Below are positions 9,187 to 16,334 of a stretch of DNA of 50,199 nt, one piece after another. The stretch lies in contig VXYK01000045.1 in the NCBI GenBank assembly GCA_009845995.1, positions 1 through 50,199 of the forward strand, given 5' to 3'. The notes under the pieces were generated by a model. It did no database searches. It worked only from the letters and a program-made list of their open reading frames with translations, and was not told the DNA's origin. Every line of letters begins with the position of its first letter. Position 1 is the stretch's first letter. The position numbers were made by a program, and so were the translations under genes. Origin of the DNA: Acidimicrobiaceae bacterium. Lineage in GTDB: Bacteria > Actinomycetota > Acidimicrobiia > Acidimicrobiales > Aldehydirespiratoraceae.

Positions 9187-10038
9187 TCAACTCTTGGGCA
9201 TGCCGTACACAAGGCGCATCGAATCGCGTACGGCCTCCACAACCGGCATTCTGCGGCCGCTCTCCAGGCCCAGGTTGACCGCGAGGTCAAGATCTTTTTC
9301 GGCGATCCCGATGGTGGTCGCGAGATAGGAACCGAGCGGGCCTCCCTTGGCCTCCGGCGGCATGGAGACCAACGGATAGAAGCGCTCGGTCAACTTGCCC
9401 AGTTGTCCCACATGACGCCAACCTTCGAGCAACATTTCGGGGTCACTGTCCTCCCCCACGACAATCTGGTAGGCGGCGCTCAAAGCAGCCTGTTGGAAGT
9501 AGGTCATCACGTTGAATGCAACCTTCATGGCCATCCCCGCACCGATCCCACCGCCCTCGAACACCGCCCCGGCGCACTTGTCGATCACATCGCGGGCCAA
9601 CTCACTGATCCCTGCCTCCGGGACACCCAGCATGATCACCAGGCTCCCTTCGCGCGCAGCCCACGACCCGCCCGCGACCCCTGCGTCAAACAAGATCACC
9701 TCACGTTCAGCGGCCAGTACATGAAGATCCCGAATCGTGTCGGGGTGAACGGTCGAATGCACCGCTATCGAAGTCCCTGGCCGACACGAAGCCAGAATGC
9801 CGTCGGTACCTGAGACGACCTCCATCACAGCCGTATCGTCGGGTACGCAGATGCTGATGTGCGTGCACTCTGCAGCCAGCGACGCGCCCGAAGTTGCGGC
9901 CCTTGCGCCTTTCTCTACCAACTTGGCGATTGCTTCATCGCTCAGATCAAAGACAACCAGGTCATAGGAGGCGGTGAGGGTTTCAGACATCGCGCCGCCC
10001 ATGTCTCCGAGCCCTATATAGCCGACTGTTTCCGACAC
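9187..10038 (-). CDS. NAD(P)-dependent beta-hydroxyacid dehydrogenase (3-hydroxyisobutyrate dehydrogenase-like)
   Basis: A 283-residue Rossmann-fold dehydrogenase starting at a GTG (10038) with an AGGAAGG ribosome-binding site. The nucleotide-binding GYIGLGDMGGAM lies at residues 6-17, the substrate loop DAGVAGGSW at 118-126 (canonical DAPVSGG), and the catalytic lysine with its partner asparagine at Lys172 and Asn176 (MKVAFN). It should oxidise a beta-hydroxyacid or reduce the matching semialdehyde. It is the first gene of the operon with the CMD and LLM genes, 38 bases upstream of the former, which suggests a catabolic pathway for an unidentified acid. Confidence 0.85.
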   Translation of the reverse strand: MSETVGYIGLGDMGGAMSETLTASYDLVVFDLSDEAIAKLVEKGARAATSGASLAAECTHISICVPDDTAVMEVVSGTDGILASCRPGTSIAVHSTVHPDTIRDLHVLAAEREVILFDAGVAGGSWAAREGSLVIMLGVPEAGISELARDVIDKCAGAVFEGGGIGAGMAMKVAFNVMTYFQQAALSAAYQIVVGEDSDPEMLLEGWRHVGQLGKLTERFYPLVSMPPEAKGGPLGSYLATTIGIAEKDLDLAVNLGLESGRRMPVVEAVRDSMRLVYGMPKS

Positions 10039-10171
10039 GATTTCCTTCCTCTGGAGCAGCTCGTGACTCCGACACATGCGAGGGTAGTCGCTGGGCCGCT
10101 CGACAAAAAAGACGCGGACGGAACTCCTTGTGTGGAGGATTTTCGATAGGCGTTGCCGTAATGTCATGCGC

Positions 10172-10477
10172 ATGGCTCAAAATCCGTTCACCGCGCATCC
10201 TCACGCCAACGGCGAGACGTACAGCGAGCACTTCGGTATCGCTTTCGGAGTGGGCAGACAACTTGTGGTGGCGGCCGTCGCCGCCTTCACACACGCTCTC
10301 ATGCCGTTCTTGTTCCCCACTACTGCGAGCGACAAGATCCGAGCTCTCAACGACTGTCTCGACCGCAACGACCGCTACGGTCTGCGCCACAAGGCCAAAC
10401 TCGGCAATGCCAGCCTCAACAGTGCTGACCTCAACAATGCCGACCTCAACAATGCCGACCTCGTTTCGCAAGACTGA
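10172..10477 (+). CDS. DUF6356 family protein with short pentapeptide-repeat tail
   Basis: From the ATG at 10172 (or 10166, two codons earlier) the protein is about 101 residues. The first 65 match DUF6356: NPFTAHPHANGETYSEHF, a hydrophobic helix (AFGVGRQLVVAAVAAFTHAL), PFLFPTTASDKI. Unlike the compact family form, it carries a C-terminal run of pentapeptide-like repeats (ASLNS-ADLNN-ADLNN-ADL) encoded by 15-base tandem units. The hydrophobic core suggests membrane association; function is unknown. It begins a plus-strand cluster with the amidohydrolase 23 bases downstream and the SDR after that. Confidence 0.7.
   Translation: MAQNPFTAHPHANGETYSEHFGIAFGVGRQLVVAAVAAFTHALMPFLFPTTASDKIRALNDCLDRNDRYGLRHKAKLGNASLNSADLNNADLNNADLVSQD
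10399..10458 (+). repeat. 15-bp tandem repeat inside the DUF6356 gene
   Basis: Four 15-base units, the last two identical (CCTCAACAATGCCGA at 10429-10443 and 10444-10458), the first two degenerate. In frame they encode pentapeptide-repeat-like units ADLNN. Identity of adjacent copies points to recent slippage duplication. Confidence 0.8.
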
Positions 10478-10500
10478 CAAACACGCGCCAAACTGAAACG

Positions 10501-11808
10501 GTGAGCGACGAACAGCACCAAGAACACCACATTGTCATCAGCGCGGACACCCATTGCGGGGCCGGCCTGTGGAGCTACCGGCAATACCTGGACACCAAGT
10601 ATCTCGACGAGTTCGACGACTGGGCCAAGTTCATGGAACAGGACAACGAACGCCGCAAAGAGCTCTTCAAAGACATGGAGCGGACCCCGCTTGAAGTCGG
10701 CGTCGACGGCGATCCCGAAGTGTTCTCGTATCGCAACTCGTCGTCAGCAGAGCGCCTGCGCGAACAACAGGAGGACGGCGTTATCGCAGCGGTGCTGTTT
10801 CCCAACACCCAACCACCGTTCGCGCCTCCCGCAGCCACCTCATTCGAGGCTCCTCCCTATTCGGACAACTTCGAGCATCGTTGGGCCGGGTTGCGAGCTC
10901 ACAACCGGTGGCTCGCCGACTTCGTCGGCGAAGCGCCCGAGCGCCGGGCCGGAATCATCCAGATCTTCCTCGGAGACGTCGAAGGCTCGGTCAAAGAGAT
11001 CGAATGGGCTGCCGAACAGGGGCTCCGAGGCGGGGTTCTGGTACCGGGAGCACCGCCCGACTCACCATTCGAGCCGCTCTACTCTGACACCTACGAGCCG
11101 ATCTGGGCCGCCGCCGCGGCGGCCGGACTGCCGCTCAACCACCATGCCGGCGGCGCAACACCCAACTTCGGCAACCATTTTCCGGCGTCACTGGCGATGT
11201 TCATGCTCGAAGTGCAGTGGTGGACTCAACGGGCTTTGTGGCACCTGATGTTCTCGGGGGTGTTCGAGCGTTACCCCGAACTCAACTATGTCATCACCGA
11301 AACGGGCACTTCCTGGGTTCCAGACACCTTGGAGAAGCTCGACAGCTTCCACCACCGGATGAAGTACTCCCGCTACGGCTCGGAATCGATCTTCGGCGGG
11401 GAAGCCGTTGCCAAGATGTCGCTCACGCCCTCTGAATACTTCAACCGGCAGTGCTACATCGGGGCTTCTTTCTTGCGCCCCGCCGAGACCGAAGTGGCCC
11501 GCTCGGTCGGCGTCGAGCGGATCATGTGGGGCTCGGACTATCCCCACATCGAGGGTTCTTATCCGCACACTCGGGAGCATCTGCGACTCACCTTCGCACG
11601 GATGACGCGCGAGGAGACCACCACGATCCTCACCAACAACGCAGCCAAGGTCTACCAGTTCGATCTCGATGCGCTGGCGCCTCTCGCAGAGAAGTACTGC
11701 CCGACCAAGGAATTCGTGGCGACCCCCATCGACTACTCGGAGATCCCCGAACGCGCCAAGGGTTGCCCCGGTATGAACCCGCTCAACCAGGCCCAGGAGG
11801 TCGCATGA
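10501..11808 (+). CDS. amidohydrolase family protein (COG2159 type)
   Basis: A 435-residue metal-dependent hydrolase or decarboxylase of the amidohydrolase-2 (ACMSD-like) group, starting at GTG 10501. The N-terminal strand motif is ISADTHCG, where family members usually have ISADSHV; LPLNHHAGG supplies a histidine pair, TETGTSWVPDTLEKLD the barrel segment, and WGSDYPHIEGSYPHTRE the C-terminal metal-site aspartate. Long members of this group are common in actinobacterial aromatic and terpenoid degradation. Its stop overlaps the start of the downstream SDR gene (ATGA), so both are likely produced together and may act on the same compound. Confidence 0.85.
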   Translation: MSDEQHQEHHIVISADTHCGAGLWSYRQYLDTKYLDEFDDWAKFMEQDNERRKELFKDMERTPLEVGVDGDPEVFSYRNSSSAERLREQQEDGVIAAVLFPNTQPPFAPPAATSFEAPPYSDNFEHRWAGLRAHNRWLADFVGEAPERRAGIIQIFLGDVEGSVKEIEWAAEQGLRGGVLVPGAPPDSPFEPLYSDTYEPIWAAAAAAGLPLNHHAGGATPNFGNHFPASLAMFMLEVQWWTQRALWHLMFSGVFERYPELNYVITETGTSWVPDTLEKLDSFHHRMKYSRYGSESIFGGEAVAKMSLTPSEYFNRQCYIGASFLRPAETEVARSVGVERIMWGSDYPHIEGSYPHTREHLRLTFARMTREETTTILTNNAAKVYQFDLDALAPLAEKYCPTKEFVATPIDYSEIPERAKGCPGMNPLNQAQEVA

Positions 11809-12755
11809 CCACCTCTGACGGCAACAGCACACCGGACAACAGCCCACCGGACAACATCGCGCCGGACAACATTGCCGACATCGACATTGCGCAGTCCGTG
11901 GCGGTCGTCACCGGCGGGGCAGGAGGGATCGGCAAGGGCATCGTCGGAGCGCTCTTGCGCCGCGGCGCCGCCGTGGTCATAGCCGACATCGAACAGGCTG
12001 CCATCGACGCTGCGGTCCAGCAGCTGGCCGAACTGGGGTCCGTGACCGGGATCCGCACCGATGTGAGCGACGAAGCATCGGTCCGCGCACTCGCCGATTA
12101 CGTGTTCGACGCCCACGGCAAGTGCAACCTGTTGTACAACAACGCCGGCGTGACTTCCGGCGGGGGCGGCAAACCCTGGCAGCAGGAGCCGAACGACTGG
12201 CGTTGGTGCTTCGGGGTGAACGTCTTCGGCGTTGCCATCTGCGTGAGCGAGTTCGTGCCCCGCATGCTCGAGTCCGGTGAACCTGGTCAGGTCATCAACA
12301 CTTCCTCTGGTGACGGCGGTTTCGCGCCGGTTCCCACCGCCTCCGTCTACGCCTCTTCAAAGGCGGCCGTGAGTTGCTTCACTGAGGCGCTGCACCACAA
12401 TCTCGTGAGCGAAGACACTCAGCTTCGGGCTTCGGTGTTCTACCCCTCGGGTGGACTGCTGCGTACCGGTTTGTTCACCGCTAGCCGCAATCGGCCAGAA
12501 CATCTGGCACGGGTGGGCGAAGCCACCGGCCGAAAGAGCATGACCTTCGAAGAGATGAAAGGCATGCTTGCCGCAGCCGGCCGTGACGTGACCGAAGCCG
12601 ACCTCGACGCGCTCGGTGATTTCGTCGTGGTCGAGACCGCAGCACGGCGCTACATCATCACCATGGATTTGCGAGACACCGTCGATCTGTTGCATCGGCG
12701 TGCCAACGCCATCGGCGACCTGAACGTGCCGCCCCACCACGGTATGCCCGTCTGA
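11805..12755 (+). CDS. short-chain dehydrogenase/reductase
   Basis: A 316-residue classical SDR, starting at ATG 11805 with AGGAGG at 11795-11800 and overlapping the amidohydrolase stop by four bases. It has the cofactor motif TGGAGGIG, the NNAG motif, the catalytic serine in NTSSGDGG and the YxxxK pair in SVYASSKAAV. The C-terminus is about 50 residues longer than a minimal SDR and ends NVPPHHGMPV. The N-terminal 30 residues carry a short Pro-Asp-Asn repeat (PDNSP-PDNIA-PDNIA) that precedes the fold and comes from a 15-base tandem repeat. Substrate unknown; linked to the amidohydrolase by coupling. Confidence 0.88.
   Translation: MTTSDGNSTPDNSPPDNIAPDNIADIDIAQSVAVVTGGAGGIGKGIVGALLRRGAAVVIADIEQAAIDAAVQQLAELGSVTGIRTDVSDEASVRALADYVFDAHGKCNLLYNNAGVTSGGGGKPWQQEPNDWRWCFGVNVFGVAICVSEFVPRMLESGEPGQVINTSSGDGGFAPVPTASVYASSKAAVSCFTEALHHNLVSEDTQLRASVFYPSGGLLRTGLFTASRNRPEHLARVGEATGRKSMTFEEMKGMLAAAGRDVTEADLDALGDFVVVETAARRYIITMDLRDTVDLLHRRANAIGDLNVPPHHGMPV
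11832..11876 (+). repeat. 15-bp tandem repeat in the SDR 5' coding region
   Basis: Three 15-base units each beginning CCGGACAAC (11832, 11847, 11862) encode the PDNxx repeats just after the start of the SDR. It is the same unit length as the repeat at 10399-10458 in the operon's first gene but not the same sequence. Confidence 0.75.
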
Positions 12756-12783
12756 GGGGTTGCCCTTGCCGGGCGCAGCCGAA

Positions 12784-12834
12784 GCCGCGTCAGTGCCGAA
12801 GCCGCGTCAGTGCCGGAGCCGCGTCAGTGCCGGA
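12784..12834 (+). repeat. 17-bp tandem repeat between two convergent SDR genes
   Basis: Three consecutive 17-base units, GCCGCGTCAGTGCCGAA then GCCGCGTCAGTGCCGGA twice, fill most of the 95-base gap between the plus-strand SDR (stop 12755) and the minus-strand SDR (stop 12851). No coding function is apparent. Confidence 0.85.
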
Positions 12835-12850
12835 GATGGGCGGTCGTCGG

Positions 12851-13738
12851 TCAGAGATCGCGCGGGCGGTTCACGAAACGGCGCGCGGTCGGGGAGAAGA
12901 ACCAGCCGCCGCCAGTCTTGGTACCGCCGTCCACGGGAATGTTGTGGCCGGTTACAAACGAGGAAAGATCGCTTGCCAAGAAGAGCGCAACCCGGGCTTG
13001 GTCCTCGGGCCAGCCCAAACGTCCGACCGGCGCCCAGGACTCCCACAAATGCTGCGATGACTCATAGCCGGTCAAGTAGTCGACCTGGGGAGTCTGTGTC
13101 AGGTCCGGGCCGATCCCGTTGACCCGGATACCCTTGCGACCGTATCCCGCAGCCAGACACGTCGTGAAGTGGGCCAACGCCGCTTTCATCGCTCCATAAA
13201 CCGGTTCGCCGGGATACCCCCGCTGTCCTTCAACGGAATGAACGTTGACGATCGACCCTCCCCCATTGTCGATCATCGGGTTCAAGAAGGCGTGCGTCAC
13301 CATCACCGCATGCAGGAAGTTGATCTCATACATCTCAGTCCAGGACTCAAGCCCCGAGTCATGGAATCGTACGATCGGCCGATAATCGCCGACGTTGTTC
13401 ACCAACACGTCAATAGCGCCGTGATCCGAAAGCACGGCGCTGCGCAAGCGCTCAACATCTTCGGGACGTCGCACATCGACCAGATGCGCCCGTGCCCTTC
13501 CACCGTTCGACACGATGTCCGCGACAGCAGCGTCGGCTCGTTCGCGGTCTAGTTCGGCTATCTCAACGACGGCTCCATGCTGGGCGAACAGGCGGCTGAT
13601 AGCCCCGCCGATCCCATCACCCCCACCGGTGACCAACGCCACCTTGCCTTCGAGGAGCCTGCTCCAGTCATCGATAGGCGGCACATTCTCGGGGACTTGG
13701 GCGTGCGTGGTGCCATCTTCCGGCTGCGGTTCGCTCAT
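12851..13738 (-). CDS. short-chain dehydrogenase/reductase (mycofactocin/CoA-type SDR)
   Basis: A 295-residue SDR from the ATG at 13738, preceded by an AAGGATGG ribosome-binding site. Motifs: TGGGDGIG cofactor loop, NNVGDY in place of NNAG, catalytic VNVHSVEGQRG, and YGAMK as YxxxK, followed by RVNGIGPDLTQTP. The C-terminus extends past the usual GG(T) end with about 20 basic residues (GWFFSPTARRFVNRPRDL), a feature of some actinobacterial oxidoreductases acting on CoA thioesters or alcohols. A longer upstream open frame exists but runs over the toxin gene and has no ribosome-binding site. Substrate is not identifiable. Confidence 0.85.
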   Translation of the reverse strand: MSEPQPEDGTTHAQVPENVPPIDDWSRLLEGKVALVTGGGDGIGGAISRLFAQHGAVVEIAELDRERADAAVADIVSNGGRARAHLVDVRRPEDVERLRSAVLSDHGAIDVLVNNVGDYRPIVRFHDSGLESWTEMYEINFLHAVMVTHAFLNPMIDNGGGSIVNVHSVEGQRGYPGEPVYGAMKAALAHFTTCLAAGYGRKGIRVNGIGPDLTQTPQVDYLTGYESSQHLWESWAPVGRLGWPEDQARVALFLASDLSSFVTGHNIPVDGGTKTGGGWFFSPTARRFVNRPRDL

Positions 13739-13829
13739 GCCACCATCCTTGGGTCGTAGCCTGCTGATGGCAAACTCGTGACCCGGTTGTTCGGCTCCGC
13801 CGCGGCTCCTCGGTACCAACTCCGTCGTA

Positions 13830-14249
13830 TCAGGGCAGCACGTTGAACGCCCGTCGGCGGTCGGGGCCGTAGCGGTATACGCGGAAGTCGCGGTCCAGCG
13901 AGATCGCGCCACTGAGGCCGAGCCGCTCCATTACTGCCCAGCTGGTCCGGTCCGACAGCGAGAAGTCCTGATCCCCGAACGCAAGACCGATTGCCGCTGC
14001 GACCTCCAGATCGGCCAACAACGACACTTCTACTCGGGCAATACCCGCTCGGATAGCGTTCACCAACGCTTCGGCAGACGCCCCGCCGTGCCGGTAGCGC
14101 ATAACCGTCCACGTCTCCTGCAACACATGATCGGCGGTGATCAACCGACCGTGGTTATTGCTCAACGAGTCCGCTATCCGATCATGAGACGCCTCCGCGC
14201 TGTCGGCCATGGACACCCACGCCGAGGTGTCGACGTAAATCCAGTCCAT
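13830..14249 (-). CDS. vapC: PIN-domain ribonuclease toxin (VapC-like)
   Basis: A 139-residue PIN-domain protein. The acidic catalytic set is visible: Asp7 in IYVDTSAW, Glu45 in VLQETWTVM, Asp100 in DFSLSD, and Asp119/Asp121 in ISLDRDF. VapC toxins cleave tRNA or rRNA when not bound by their antitoxin. The ATG at 14249 is three bases after the stop of the small RHH-type gene, the usual antitoxin-first order, so both come from one message. The active-site residues are intact, so the toxin should be functional if expressed. Confidence 0.85.
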   Translation of the reverse strand: MDWIYVDTSAWVSMADSAEASHDRIADSLSNNHGRLITADHVLQETWTVMRYRHGGASAEALVNAIRAGIARVEVSLLADLEVAAAIGLAFGDQDFSLSDRTSWAVMERLGLSGAISLDRDFRVYRYGPDRRRAFNVLP

Positions 14250-14252
14250 GTT

Positions 14253-14501
14253 TCAGCGGGATCCGTCCGCGAACTGCGACGCGAACGCTTCGCCGACGAT
14301 CCGCTTTCCGTCGCCGGCCATGTCGAACGCCTCACCTTTCACCATTGCGCGGATCGCCTCCAGATCGCCCTGCGGGGTCGGCGAATCAAGTTCCTTCTCG
14401 AAGAGCCGCCGCGCGAATTCTGCGAAGCTGATACCGAGTTCGGCGGCACGCCGCTTGGCTCGTGCATGAACTTGGTCCGGAAGAGTGATCACAGTCCTCA
14501 T
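14253..14501 (-). CDS. vapB: RHH-type antitoxin (VapB-like)
   Basis: An 82-residue protein beginning MRTVITLPDQVHARAKRRA, a ribbon-helix-helix DNA-binding start, followed by a Glu/Lys-rich segment (EFARRLFEKELD) and a C-terminal tail that would wrap the toxin. Order, spacing and size fit a VapB antitoxin that represses its own operon. The ATG has TATGAT six bases upstream and no ribosome-binding site, suggesting a leaderless mRNA. TGATATCA (14504-14511), a perfect 8-bp palindrome overlapping that box, is a candidate operator. Confidence 0.8.
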   Translation of the reverse strand: MRTVITLPDQVHARAKRRAAELGISFAEFARRLFEKELDSPTPQGDLEAIRAMVKGEAFDMAGDGKRIVGEAFASQFADGSR

Positions 14502-14503
14502 GG

Positions 14504-14534
14504 TGATATCATAGCATCGCTGTCAAGATATAAT
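14504..14534. promoter_or_regulatory. divergent promoter region and candidate autoregulatory operator
   Basis: On the minus strand TATGAT (14513-14508) lies six bases before the antitoxin ATG. On the plus strand a perfect TATAAT (14529-14534) lies 21 bases before the ATG at 14556. The palindrome TGATATCA at 14504-14511 overlaps the antitoxin -10 box. The two promoters are only about 15 bases apart, so the antitoxin-toxin complex could affect both genes. A TTGACA-like string at 14526-14521 is only seven bases from TATGAT and is unlikely to be its -35. Confidence 0.5.
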
Positions 14535-14555
14535 TTCGGTGCTACCGTACGCCTG

Positions 14556-15053
14556 ATGCCGACCGCGGATGGAACTGAACTCGACGAGACCGTCGCTTAT
14601 GTCGCACTGCGACGCCTTCAGAACCGTTATGCGGACATCGTAACGCGGCGGGCCTGGCCCGAATTGACCGAGATCATGCGTCCCGATTGCGTCATTACCG
14701 TCGATCTTGTTGATCGGGCGATCAACTTCGACGGGCCGTCAGCGATCGGCGATTTCATCGCCGCCCAAATCGAGCAGTTCGACTTCTTCGAGTTCGTGAT
14801 CCTCAACACCGTGATGGAGATCGACGCCGAAGGGGGACGCGCCACGGCGCGGATGTACATGCAGGAGGCCCGCCAGAGTGTGGCCTCGGGCGAACGCTGT
14901 GACACCTTCGGCGTTTACCACGACCACTTTGAGCGGGATGACAACGGCCGTTGGTGGTTCGCTCGCCGCCGTTACAAGTCATATGCCCGCAGCAATCCCG
15001 CCGGCCCCGGGCCTGACCTGACCGTCTTCGAACTCCCCGAAATTCCGCTTTAG
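14556..15053 (+). CDS. SnoaL-like / NTF2-fold protein
   Basis: A 165-residue protein with the NTF2-like pattern: N-terminal helices (ELDETVAYVALRRLQNRYADIV), the ELTEIMRPDCVITVDL segment, then strands FVILNTVMEIDAEGGRATARMYMQEARQS, ending in DNGRWWFARRRYKS. Actinobacterial members of this group act as hydratases, isomerases or dehydratases of polycyclic or steroid compounds, or simply bind ligands. The ATG at 14556 is chosen; the longer open frame would run through the toxin operon. Converges with the SDR at 15060, six bases away. Confidence 0.75.
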   Translation: MPTADGTELDETVAYVALRRLQNRYADIVTRRAWPELTEIMRPDCVITVDLVDRAINFDGPSAIGDFIAAQIEQFDFFEFVILNTVMEIDAEGGRATARMYMQEARQSVASGERCDTFGVYHDHFERDDNGRWWFARRRYKSYARSNPAGPGPDLTVFELPEIPL

Positions 15054-15059
15054 GGCGAC

Positions 15060-15995
15060 CTAGTTCGACAAGAACGTTTCGCCTACGAGTTGCTCTGATA
15101 CTGACCAGAGGCGAGCCGCGTAGTCCGCATCGGTGGCGTAGTCGGCTGCCGCCGAGACGGCCGCGTCCTCACAGTAGACGCCCCCGACGTCTGCCATCTC
15201 CGCCGAAACGGCCGCCCACACGCTGGTAGCAGCACCCTGCTGAACGGACTTGAAATCAGGAAGACCCGGCCCCGCGCCCGAAGCCGCACGCGCCGCGGCC
15301 CGTCGTTGCAGCTCGGTCAGATCGTCAGCAGTCATATGACGGGCCAAGTCGGTCGAGATCATTCCCGGGTGGACCGCATTGGCCCGCACGCCCGTGCCCG
15401 CCAGTCGGCGGTCTAGCTCGACCGAAAACAGAATGTTGGCTGTCTTTGATTGACCGTAGGCCTCGAACTTGTCGTAGGGCTCCGCCTCGAAGTGCAGGTC
15501 ATCCCAGCGAATCTGCCCGCTGCGATGGCCCGCGCTCGACAAGTTGACGATCCGTGCCGGAGCACCGGCGCGCAGAGCACTCAGCAGGAGGTTGGTCAAC
15601 ACAAAGTGTCCGAGATGGTTTGTGCCGAACTGTGTCTCGAACCCTTGCGCGGTTCGTCCCTCGGGGGTGAACATGACGCCGGCGTTGTTGACCAACACAT
15701 GAATGACCGGATGCTGCTCGAGGATGCTCGCGGCTCCGGTTCGCACCGTCGGCAGGTCGGCGAGGTCGAACACTGCGTTGGAGAGCTTCGCGGTGCTCAC
15801 AGTCTCTGAGATCGCCTCAGCCGCAGCTTCGCACTTCTTTGCGGTCCGTCCGCAAAGAACAACCTCTGCGCCTCCCGCGGCAAGGGCTCTTGCCGTCTCA
15901 AGCCCGAGACCGGTGGTAGCGCCGGTCACCACCGCAACCCTGTCCGTCAGATCAATCCCGCTCATCACCTCGTCGGTCGTGGTCGAAAATGCCAT
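15060..15995 (-). CDS. short-chain dehydrogenase (retinol dehydrogenase/WWOX-like)
   Basis: A 311-residue SDR. The cofactor loop TGATTGLG, the DLADLPTVR segment, NNAGVM, NLSSAGHRSG with the catalytic Ser, and YGQSK as YxxxK are all present. The insertion after the serine (QIRWDDLHFEAEPYDKFEAYGQSK) is characteristic of the light-dependent protochlorophyllide reductase/retinol-dehydrogenase-like SDR branch. An internal ATG ten codons in (MSGIDLTD) is a possible alternative start and matches family N-termini slightly better. No close co-directional neighbour; substrate unknown. Confidence 0.85.
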   Translation of the reverse strand: MAFSTTTDEVMSGIDLTDRVAVVTGATTGLGLETARALAAGGAEVVLCGRTAKKCEAAAEAISETVSTAKLSNAVFDLADLPTVRTGAASILEQHPVIHVLVNNAGVMFTPEGRTAQGFETQFGTNHLGHFVLTNLLLSALRAGAPARIVNLSSAGHRSGQIRWDDLHFEAEPYDKFEAYGQSKTANILFSVELDRRLAGTGVRANAVHPGMISTDLARHMTADDLTELQRRAAARAASGAGPGLPDFKSVQQGAATSVWAAVSAEMADVGGVYCEDAAVSAAADYATDADYAARLWSVSEQLVGETFLSN

Positions 15996-16334
15996 CTCTG
16001 GAAGTCCTTCTGTTCCTACGTTGATCAGTGCTCTGATCCGTGACGTCGCCAGTCACGGTACTCAACTAGCTGTCGGTTCGCGTCAGGTTGTGCGCGCGCT
16101 AAGGCACAAGAAATCGACATACGGACCACTGCTGAGACAACAACGACGAAGGAATTTTCGCCCTTCCACATTGCAAGCTCTGTGTCATCCTGGGTGGGGC
16201 TCGCTCGCGTTTCGCTTCTGAAACACAGGGCGGACACGATTCTTGCTCTCGCGCGATAGATTGCGCATGTCGCGTGGTTGGAGGGGCGCGTCTGGCAGGT
16301 CAGGCCGCTTGGACAGTAGAGCAAGGATTTCAAG
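15996..16334. other. 339-bp non-coding gap at the edge of the defence island
   Basis: No open frame here has recognisable protein features and I see no RNA gene or strong hairpin. It separates the metabolic genes from the OLD nuclease gene and must contain that gene's promoter, but no clear -35/-10 pair can be named. Confidence 0.5.

Noticed and set aside
12784..12834. 17-bp repeats as a CRISPR array
   Set aside because: Units are directly adjacent with no spacers and there are no cas genes.
13739..13912. 58-residue N-terminal extension of the minus-strand SDR
   Set aside because: It overlaps the 3' end of vapC, looks like out-of-frame sequence, and the ATG at 13738 has a ribosome-binding site.
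14521..14526. TTGACA on the minus strand as -35 box of the antitoxin promoter
   Set aside because: It is only seven bases from the TATGAT box, far too close for a sigma70 promoter.
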